From Actinoplanes sp. NBRC 103695 (GTDB lineage Bacteria; Actinomycetota; Actinomycetes; Mycobacteriales; Micromonosporaceae): a stretch of DNA of 64,000 bases. Location: assembly GCF_030269485.1 (NCBI RefSeq), contig NZ_BSTL01000027.1, forward strand, positions 42,016 through 106,015, in the 5' to 3' direction. Positions 24,853 to 32,700 of the stretch are shown one piece after another; the first letter of the stretch is position 1, and the number at the start of each line of letters is the position of its first letter. A model generated the notes under the pieces. The model was given only the letters and a program-made list of their open reading frames with translations, ran no database searches and was not told the origin of the DNA. The position numbers and the translations under genes are program-made.

Positions 24853-26426
24853 CGGGAACCTTCTTTCTCGTGCCGGCGGCGGAAGGCGTCGCCATGCTGA
24901 TCTGGTGCGTCGGGCGCGAAAACGGCGCTGGTCAGTCCATCGACGGCGATGCGGGCGGCTGCCTCGGCCGCATTCGCGACCTGGTCGGCGGCGTCCTTGA
25001 AGGCCATCTGCTGACGAAAGGCCTCACCATAGTGGCGTTGCTCCGGCAGTGGCATGCGCGGCACGCGTGCGCGTCGAACATCAAGCCGAAAGGTGCCACC
25101 TGAGGTTCCGGCCGCCTGCCGCCGGTTGGCCGCAGAGCGCAGGAAGCAGGCGAGAAAGTACGGGTCCAGCGAATCCGGATCACAGCGGATCACCGACGCC
25201 GCCTTGATTCCGCCGGTCGGCACCGCATTGAGCACCACCGCCGCGAAGTCGCCCGATGTCGATGGAACGACCACATCGCCGGGCCGTGCGCGTTCCCGAT
25301 CCACGATGGTCAGAGCCCCCGAGCGGACAAGGTCGCCGACGCTGACCAACTGGTCGGCGATCTCACCTGACCCGGCCGCAAGCGAAGGTGCTTCGGCGCT
25401 CAGCCGGCCGATGGCCTCGCTGTAGCGCTCGCGCGCCTCATGGTGGTCAGGGGTGAGGTCGCGCACTTCGAGGGGAAGGTGCGTGGCCGGGACCAGCAGA
25501 ACGTCTTCGTCCAGCAGCTCGATCGAAGGCACGTTCCGAGTACGTGTGGGGTCAGCGAACACTGCCGCCCACGCCTCCGGGTCGTGCGGGAGGTCGTCGG
25601 CGTCGCGGTCGGTCAGGTCGACCATGCGCAAAACATAGGCCGGTCGATCGGTGGGCCGGGTCAGTTTCCAGATCTGCCAGGGCGCGGCGGTGTTGTTAAC
25701 GGCGCGCTCAGGTAGGGCGATCACCTCGGTAAGCACGCCGGCGCGGAGTAGTTCAGCTCGGATGCGGCGGGCCGATGCGCGAACCGCGGCTGAGAACGGC
25801 ACGGCGACGACCGCGGTGCCGCCGCGTTTGAGGCATGCCAGGCAGATCTGGACCCAGCCCAGGGCGTGGTCGCCGCGACTCGGCTGCCCGTACTCCAGAA
25901 CAGCCCCGTCTATCGAGTGCTCCGGACCTGGCGTGATCGAGACCACCGCATCCGCCTGACCCTTCAGCGCGGCGAATCGATCGTCCGCGGCGGTGATCTC
26001 GACGTTCGTGGCGTCTGCGTCGGCAAGAGCATCCTTTGCTACGTCGATCCTGGTCATGTCGTCCGTGCGCCCGACGTAACGGACCCGCGGACCGAGCAAC
26101 TGCGCGACCTCGGCCAGCAGGGTGCCGTCCCCGCACGCGGGATCGAGCACCATCCCGCGCGTCGAGGGCGGCACGAGGGCGGCCATCGCCTCCGCCAACC
26201 CGAGAACGTCCGTGGCCTTCGTCCCGGTCAGCTTTTTCGAGGCGGCCCGGCCGTTGGCGGTCAGCCAAGACTCGACCTCGGGCCAGGCGAACGTCGGGCT
26301 GGTCGCCGGTCCACCGACCGGCGACGGGAAATCCGGGTGACGGCGGCGCCAGTTCGAAACGGCGGCGCGGCCAACGCCCGCGATGCGCGCGATATCGGCC
26401 GCGGTGACCTCGTTGTTGACACCCAT
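24849..26426 (-). CDS. HTH-N6-methylase-like protein with degenerate motif IV, first gene of R-M operon
   Basis: 525 residues from the ATG at 26426. The N-terminal HTH (VTAADIARIAGVGRAAVSNW, then RRRHPDFPSPVGG) is like MerR/excisionase-type winged helices. A methylase-like domain follows with motif I MVLDPACGDGTLL intact near 110-122. The catalytic NPP(Y/F) is replaced: the expected position reads VVSITPGPEHSIDG. The C-terminal third (VSVGDLVRSGALTIVDRERA, FRLDVRRARVPRMPLPEQRHYGEA) resembles a specificity half-domain. It is probably a DNA-binding regulator or accessory subunit rather than an active methylase. It overlaps hsdM by 4 bp. Starts at 26441 or 26462 are also possible. Confidence 0.75.
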   Translation of the reverse strand: MGVNNEVTAADIARIAGVGRAAVSNWRRRHPDFPSPVGGPATSPTFAWPEVESWLTANGRAASKKLTGTKATDVLGLAEAMAALVPPSTRGMVLDPACGDGTLLAEVAQLLGPRVRYVGRTDDMTRIDVAKDALADADATNVEITAADDRFAALKGQADAVVSITPGPEHSIDGAVLEYGQPSRGDHALGWVQICLACLKRGGTAVVAVPFSAAVRASARRIRAELLRAGVLTEVIALPERAVNNTAAPWQIWKLTRPTDRPAYVLRMVDLTDRDADDLPHDPEAWAAVFADPTRTRNVPSIELLDEDVLLVPATHLPLEVRDLTPDHHEARERYSEAIGRLSAEAPSLAAGSGEIADQLVSVGDLVRSGALTIVDRERARPGDVVVPSTSGDFAAVVLNAVPTGGIKAASVIRCDPDSLDPYFLACFLRSAANRRQAAGTSGGTFRLDVRRARVPRMPLPEQRHYGEAFRQQMAFKDAADQVANAAEAAARIAVDGLTSAVFAPDAPDQHGDAFRRRHEKEGSR

Positions 26427-26456
26427 GCCCGAGACCTCCATCAGTGTGACGACATC

Positions 26457-26508
26457 GTACACATGGATGCAGGCACGTGAACGTTTACGACGTGTGTACT
26501 GTGTTCAC
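26457..26508. promoter_or_regulatory. Nested inverted repeats upstream of the R-M operon
   Basis: GTACACA (26457-26463) and TGTGTAC (26493-26499) form one inverted repeat; GTGAAC (26477-26482) and GTTCAC (26503-26508) form a second, interleaved one. They lie 31-82 bp before the operon's first start codon. Because the first gene begins with a helix-turn-helix domain, autoregulation through these sites is a reasonable inference, as for R-M control proteins. Confidence 0.45.
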
Positions 26509-26866
26509 GCCAGCTGCTCCTCCACACCGGATCGGATGATCTACATGCGGAAGACCGCAGCCATCGACACCACGCCCACCACCGTCGCCGGCGTACACGG
26601 TCGAGCAGCGGGGTGAGATCGTCGGCCGCGTTGGCGGCGAGTTGCGCGACAACCCGCAGCTCACCGTCACCCGCCTCGCCCGACGGCCGGTCTCGATCGC
26701 GGCGGCGAATGCCCTGCGGATCCCGCTCAGCACCGAACCGGCTCGGCTTGTCGCGGACCTCCGGGAGATCGGCCGCGTCCAGGCCGTTCTCGCCGATGCG
26801 CTGGCGGATCTTCTGCCGGAGCGCGTTGACCCGGCCGGGGACCTCGGCGGTCTGTGCGCGACACAA
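26509..26866. other. Region without an intact gene; possible coding remnant
   Basis: From about 26596 the plus strand reads through with coding-like composition (VEQRGEIVGRVGGELRDNPQ, then SIAAANALRIPL and LADALADLLPERVDPAG) but has no start and merges directly into a ricin-lectin tail at 26867. I do not recognise the family. The frame before 26596 is closed by stops. It looks like a fused scrap of an older gene. Confidence 0.35.
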
Positions 26867-26944
26867 CCGGCCACCGCCGACGGCGTTCAGCTGGTCCAGT
26901 ACACCTGCAACGGCAGCGCGGCCGAGAGCTTCCGGCCGCAATGA
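26867..26944 (+). pseudogene. Isolated ricin-type lectin C-terminal tail
   Basis: The plus strand encodes ATADGVQLVQYTCNGSAAESF and RPQ stop, nearly the same as the last 25 residues of the ThuA-ricin protein at 2668. No other part of that gene is present. It lies 58 bp before the Ig-like gene at 27003. This mirrors the arrangement near 2.6 kb, where a full lectin gene is followed by only the tail of an Ig-like gene. Confidence 0.7.
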
Positions 26945-27002
26945 ACACCTGACCGAAAAGTTGATCGACTGTGGACGATACGGACCCGTACCATCCGCAT
27001 TC

Positions 27003-28136
27003 GTGAAGGTACGGGGATTCACCTCAGCAGTTGCCCTGGCCGGCCTCCTGATCGGCGGGGTCGCCACTCCCGCCACCGCGAGCGCCCGGGCCCTGGACGT
27101 CAAGCTCTACTCTCCGCGCGCCGAGAGCATCGTGCACGGCCCGACCACGATCAGGTTCACGGCGCCCGGCGACGAGGTGGCCGAGGTGGTGCTCACCTCG
27201 GGGGACGGGACCGTGCTGGGCCGGGACACCGAGGCGCCGTGGGCCATCGACTTCGACTTCACCGGGTACCGGGGCGACGTCTGGTACCAGGCCAGGGACA
27301 GTGACGGCAACCGGTCGCCGCGCTACCGGGCCGACTACACCGTCGACGACGACGGGCCGACGATCACCCTCGAGAACCCGTTCGTCGCGCCCGGTGTGCA
27401 CAGGATCTCGGCCGAGTTCGGCGACCGCAGCGCCATGGCCAAGGTGGAGTGGTGGATCGACGGGGCGCTGCGCGGCACCGGGGTGGGGGTCGACTACGAT
27501 TTCGGTCCCGTCGCCCGGGTCGTGCCGGTCGAGATCCGGGCCTGGGACAACCACGGCAACCAGACGGTACGCACGTTCGACGTCCGGGCCGACAACACCG
27601 TACCGGTCGTCAAGAAGGTCACCCCGGACTACAAGCAGCTGGTCCGCGGCACCTCGGTGACCTCCACGGTGACGGTGACCGACCCGGCCGGATTCTCCCG
27701 GGTCAACCTGAACGGCGCGGTCGTCGCGGGGAAGGTCGACGGACCGACCGCCACCTTCACGGGACGGTTCCCGGTGGGCAAGGACGGCTACTACACGCTC
27801 CGCTGGAACGTCGTGGACAGTGTGCTGAACCGGACGACCTTCCCGCGGACCTTCGTCGTGGACAACACCCGGCCGAAGATCACCAAGGTCACCGCCCCGG
27901 CCAACGGCGCCAAGGTCGGCCCGGTCGTGACGACGTCGATGACGGCGACCGACCTGAACGGCATCCGCGAGGTCCAGGTGTGGGTCAACGGCAAGCTGAC
28001 CAACTCGGACGCCCGGGCCCCGTACGTGATGAACGTCAACACCAGCAGGCACGGCTCGTCGTTCAAGGTCGCGTTCTACGCGGTCGACAAGGCCGGCAAC
28101 GCGGTCAGCACCTCCGTGCGCACCTGGAAGCGGTAA
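27003..28136 (+). CDS. Secreted Ig-like repeat protein (paralogue 2)
   Basis: 377 residues from GTG 27003, giving the signal peptide FTSAVALAGLLIGGVATPATA. Four beta-sandwich units can be seen: one with APGDEVAEVVLTSGDG and APWAIDFDF, one with AKVEWWIDGALRGTG, one beginning TVPVVKKVTPDYKQLVRGT and one beginning TRPKITKVTAPANGAKVG. It ends VAFYAVDKAGNAVSTSVRTWKR. About 39 of the 50 bases from 26968 (33 before the start codon) match those upstream of the 5214 paralogue. The next gene starts 4 bp after the stop, so the two form an operon. Confidence 0.8.
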   Translation: MKVRGFTSAVALAGLLIGGVATPATASARALDVKLYSPRAESIVHGPTTIRFTAPGDEVAEVVLTSGDGTVLGRDTEAPWAIDFDFTGYRGDVWYQARDSDGNRSPRYRADYTVDDDGPTITLENPFVAPGVHRISAEFGDRSAMAKVEWWIDGALRGTGVGVDYDFGPVARVVPVEIRAWDNHGNQTVRTFDVRADNTVPVVKKVTPDYKQLVRGTSVTSTVTVTDPAGFSRVNLNGAVVAGKVDGPTATFTGRFPVGKDGYYTLRWNVVDSVLNRTTFPRTFVVDNTRPKITKVTAPANGAKVGPVVTTSMTATDLNGIREVQVWVNGKLTNSDARAPYVMNVNTSRHGSSFKVAFYAVDKAGNAVSTSVRTWKR

Positions 28137-28140
28137 CGCC

Positions 28141-29562
28141 GTGAAGACACGAAACTTCGCCGCGGTCCTCGCCGTGGCCGGAACGCTCGTCGCCGGAGCC
28201 GCTGCCCCGGCCGCGGCCGCCGACGGGCCGGTGATCACCTCGACCGGCCTCACCGAGGGCAAGCTCTACGGGAAGACCACGGCGATCGAGCCGATCGTCA
28301 GCGACGACGTCGTGGACGTGCGGGTGCTGGCCGACGGCCAGTACGACAAGGTGTCCTCGTCGTGGGCCGGCGGGAAGCTCAAGGTGACCTTCGCCGCCGC
28401 GTGGGGTAACGACGCCGAGGTCGACGTCACCGTCCGGGCCCTCGACGCGGACGGGAACACCGCCGACGCGACGACGCACGTACTCCTCGACGCCGTGGCT
28501 CCGGAACTGACGCTGGATCCGCCCCGGAACGCCCCGACCGTCCACGGCTGGACCAGGATCACCGTGACGCCGAAGGTCGACGACCTCGCCGAGGTCGTGA
28601 TGGGCTACCCGGACGAGACCGAACTGGTCAAGGTCACCTCGGCACCGTGGGTGATCGACTACGACTTCACCGCGTTGACCAGGCGGATCACCTTCTGGGC
28701 GACCGACCGGGCCGGCAACCGGAGCCTGAGCTACTACACCAACTGGATCGCGGACAACGACAGTCCGCGCATCTCGTCGACCAACTCGCCGTACGTCATG
28801 CCGGGCAAGCAGTCCCTGGCCGTCGACGTCGAGGATCGGAGCGCGCTGAGCCGGATCGAGTGGTGGATCGAGGGCGCCCTCCGCGGAACCCAGGCCGGCC
28901 AGAGCGGAACGTTCCGCTTCGAGTACGACTTCGGCACCACCATCCGCGCCGTGCCGGTCGAGGTGCGCGCCTGGGACTCCTGGGGCCTCGCCAGCAGCGA
29001 GAAGTTCTCGGTGCAGATCGACGGCACCAAGCCGCGGCTCGGCGTGATCACCCCCGCCCGCAACGCCCTGGTGCGCGGCACATCGGTGACCACCACTCTG
29101 ACGGCCACCGACGCGGGCGGCCTAGGCGCTTACTACACCAACGCCGGGAACTCGACCGCGGGCGGCGTGACCAGCCACAAGTACGTCATGGTCCAGCCCA
29201 CCCGCGGCGACGGCCCGCTCAACATCTCCTGGCAGGTGTACGACCAGGCCGGCAACTGGAGCAGCTACGGCTACGGGGTGATCGTCGACAACAGCCGGCC
29301 GAAGATCACCAAGGTCACCGCCCCAGGTGCCGGCACCAAGGTCGGCGCCCAGGTGAAGACCTCGATGACGGCGACCGACAAGAACGGCATCCGCGAGGTG
29401 CAGATGTGGGTCAACGGCAAGCTGACCCTGTCCGACTCGAAGGCGCCCTACAACCTGGCGCTGAACACGGCCAGGTACGGGAAGTCGCTCACGGTCGCCT
29501 TCTACGCCGTCGACCGGGCCGGCAACGTGATCAGCACCTCCAGCCGCACCTGGAAGCACTGA
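28141..29562 (+). CDS. Secreted Ig-like repeat protein (paralogue 3, longest)
   Basis: 473 residues from GTG 28141. The signal peptide is FAAVLAVAGTLVAGAAAPAAAA. It has the same four Ig-like units as paralogue 2 plus an extra N-terminal unit (VDVRVLADGQYDKVSSSW, VTVRALDADGNTADATTHV). Recurrent motifs are SRIEWWIEGALRGTQ, VRGTSVTTTLTATDAGG and KITKVTAPGAGTKVGAQVK. It ends VAFYAVDRAGNVISTSSRTWKH. Likely exported and surface or matrix associated; no sortase motif or membrane anchor is visible. Translationally close to paralogue 2. Confidence 0.8.
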   Translation: MKTRNFAAVLAVAGTLVAGAAAPAAAADGPVITSTGLTEGKLYGKTTAIEPIVSDDVVDVRVLADGQYDKVSSSWAGGKLKVTFAAAWGNDAEVDVTVRALDADGNTADATTHVLLDAVAPELTLDPPRNAPTVHGWTRITVTPKVDDLAEVVMGYPDETELVKVTSAPWVIDYDFTALTRRITFWATDRAGNRSLSYYTNWIADNDSPRISSTNSPYVMPGKQSLAVDVEDRSALSRIEWWIEGALRGTQAGQSGTFRFEYDFGTTIRAVPVEVRAWDSWGLASSEKFSVQIDGTKPRLGVITPARNALVRGTSVTTTLTATDAGGLGAYYTNAGNSTAGGVTSHKYVMVQPTRGDGPLNISWQVYDQAGNWSSYGYGVIVDNSRPKITKVTAPGAGTKVGAQVKTSMTATDKNGIREVQMWVNGKLTLSDSKAPYNLALNTARYGKSLTVAFYAVDRAGNVISTSSRTWKH

Positions 29563-29731
29563 CGAGGTCCGCGCCGTCGGATCGTCCGAGTAGCCACGCC
29601 GGCAGTGCCACCTGAGAGCCCTGGATAGTGCGAGCGCTACTCGGAGCGCCGAGCTGGTAGTCGTGTCCGGTATCGGTCGCGATGAGGTGCAGGTCTGGCA
29701 CGTTGTCTCGGGCGGAATACGTTGAGATCAC
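29563..29731 (-). pseudogene. Remnant of a mycothiol-dependent maleylpyruvate isomerase-type protein
   Basis: The minus-strand frame reads LHLIATDTGHDYQLG, then TIQGSQVALPAWLLGRSDGADL. This is the C-terminal signature of the MDMPI domain (..v.G.a..L..WLlGR.dG..L). Everything upstream of it is missing. The family is typical of mycothiol-producing actinobacteria. The rest of this 220-bp gap shows nothing else. Confidence 0.5.
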
Positions 29732-29782
29732 CGTCGTCAGCGTCGTCTTGACGAAGTCTGACGTCGTGCGTCCGCTGGACCG

Positions 29783-32700
29783 CTACCCTGCCGGCACCTC
29801 CACGGGCTGACACTGTTCGGCCGCCCCGGGCACCGGCATGACCCGGTTGCGGCCGCCGTGCTTTGCCTCGTAGAGGTGGGCGTCGGCCTCCGCGAGCAAC
29901 TGCTGCGGCGTGGTCTCCGGCGTCGGAACCGTCGACGCCACCCCGAGGCTGATGCTCACCGTTCCCAACGGGCTGCCCTCGTGCGGCTCGTTCAGCGCGG
30001 ACACCCCGGTGCGGACCCGTTCGGCGGTCTGGACGGCGTCCGCCAGGTCCGCCGTGGGCAGGATGATGGTGAACTCCTCGCCGCCGTACCGGGCGACCGT
30101 GTCGGTGCCGCGAACCTGGTGGTTGAGGACCGAGGCGACGCTGCGCAGGCACCGGTCGCCGGCGGCGTGGCCGTACCGGTCGTTGTAGAGCTTGAAGTGG
30201 TCGACGTCGATCATCACCACCGAGAGCGGCCTCTGCTCACGGACCGCCCGCTGCCACTCGACCATCAGCGACGCCTCGAGGTCGCGCCGGTTGGACAGGC
30301 CGGTCAGCGCGTCAGTCGCGCTCAGCCGTTCCAGCTGCCGGTTCGCCGACTCCAGTGCTTCGGTACGTTCGGCGACCTTCGCCTCCAGCGAGGCGTACAG
30401 CAGGGCGTTGTCGAGCGAGACCGCGAGCTGACCGGCGACCAGGTTGACGGCGTCGAGCCGCTGCGGCGAGAACGTGCCGTGGCTCTGCCGGTTGGCCAGG
30501 ATCACCATCGCCCGCAGTATGCCCCGGGCGAGGACCGGCACGACCATCAACGAGCAGGTCTCCGACCCCTGGAAGTACGGGTCGCGGGCGAACCGGCCGT
30601 CCACAGTGGCGTCGTCGACCAGCAGCGGCCCGCGGGTGCGTTCGGCGTACCTGAAGGCGGTGCCGGGCACCAGGCCGAGCCGCTCGGCGTCGGCGAGCGC
30701 GATCCGCTCGTCCGAGGAGAGCGTCCACTCACCGGTGTCGGTGTTCCGGATTAGCAGCTGGACCGAGTCGGCCCCGGTCATCGCACTGAGCGTGCTGGCG
30801 ACCTGGCCGCGCAGCAGGTGGACGTTGGTCTCCGAGCTCAGCGTCTGGGACGCCCGCAGGACGCCCAGCAGGTCGATCGCGTCGCCGGTCATGCTCGTGG
30901 TGGCGCTGCGGCCCACGGTCGCGGTGGCCGACCGGAACTCGGTGACCTCCTGCGGTACGCCGTACTCCCGGTCGAGCTCGCGGACCTTCGCCACGGCTCC
31001 CCAACCGTCATACCGGCGGCGGGCCTCGCCAATCAGCTGGCGGCCGGCGTGGTGCAGGCCGCGCTGGTGGTTCACGAGCCCAGCCCGCTCGGTGATCAGC
31101 GCCGTGAAGAGCGGCTGCCGGACCGTACGGGCCTCGTTGATGGCCCGGTCGAAGGCGATGATCGTGGTCCACGGCTCGACGTCGCCGGCCGACCGCTCCG
31201 CGTCGACCCAGGTCAGTAGGTGTTGGAAGTTGTGCGGGGCCTCGGCCGCGCGGTCGGCCAGCCACTGCCGGTGCGCGTCCAGTTCGGCGTCGTCGGCGTG
31301 GGTCCGGGCCAGGTCGATCATCCGGACCAGCCGGGCGTACAGCTCGGCGTACGTCGACGGGACGAACTGCAGCAGTCCGGCCGCGGCGGCCGCGTTGGTG
31401 CTCATGGTCGCGTCGTCCCGGAAGACCAACGCGGTCAGGGCCCGGACGGCGTGAAAGTTGGCGCCGGCGGTCGGGTTGGTCGCGAGGCGGGCCAGGTGCG
31501 AAGTCTCGGTGTAGTCGGCGTCGTCGAACTGGCCGGCGCCGCCGGTCTCGCCGCACAGCGCCCGGCCCATCTGCCGGTAGCCGAGGTAGGCGTCGATGGC
31601 CTGGTCGTTGGAGCACCGCACGCCGAACGCGACGCCCGCGTCGGCGTCGGCCCGGAAGTTGTCGACGGTCGGCGCGCAGGCCAGCAGCTGAACGGTCGAG
31701 GTGTAGTAGGTGAAGGCGGCGTTGTGCAGGTCGCCATGGCGTTGCAGCTCCTCGTGCGCGCGGTGCGACTCGGCCACGTTGTCGGGCAGTGGGTCGAACC
31801 AGTGGCCGCTGCTGAGCGCGAAGAGGAAGCGCGACTGCGAGGTCGGCAGCTCGTATCCCAAGGACTCGCCGGCGGCCAGGATCCACCGCAGCACGCGGTA
31901 GCCGGTCCGATGATCGCCGGCCGCCACCTTGGTCACGAACGCCAGGTGGCTGATCGGACCCATGAGCGGCGCGCACGGTCCGAGGTCGATCCACCGCTGC
32001 CAGGCCTCCAGCGCCAGCCACGCCATGATCGGCCGGCCGGTGAAGAATGCGGACGGCAGCGAGCGGTTGATCAGCTTGGCGATCGCGACCTGAGCCGCGT
32101 CGGTGACCCCTGGGCGCACAGTGGCGTCGGTCAGGCCGTCCCGCTCGACCCACGCGTACAGCGCGCCGAGCCGCTCGCCGATCCCGGCGCCGATCGCCTC
32201 GTCCGCCGGCACCTCACAGCCCAGTTCCCGCAGCTGGGCCAGCCCGAGGTCGAGGGCCTTCAGGAAGTGGTTGCGGTTGCCCAGGCTGCTGATCTGCAGG
32301 CAGGAGGCCTCGATCCGGTCGAGCAGCCGGGGGCTGAGCCGCTCGATCTCGGCGTACATCTCGTCGGAGGTGTCGAGCCGGCCGAGCCGGATGAGCGCGG
32401 CGTGGCGGTCGATGTGCAGCTGGACCAGCAGCGTGTGGTCCTGGTCGTCGGTCAGCAGCCCGATCGCGGCGGCCAGGAAGCGGTCGGCGGCGGCCGGGTT
32501 GCTCAGGCCGACACCGGCGGCGGTTTCCCGGAAGAGCTTGGCGGCCCGCAGCCGCTCCTCGGGCTCGGTCACCGCCTCGATCGCGGCCAGGTACTGCTCG
32601 GCCGCCATGCCGGTCAGGCTGCCATGGCCGGCGAGCCGGCGTGCGAGCAGCAGGTGGGTCGCGACCCGGTCGTCCGGAGTCAATCCCTCGTACGCGGCCT

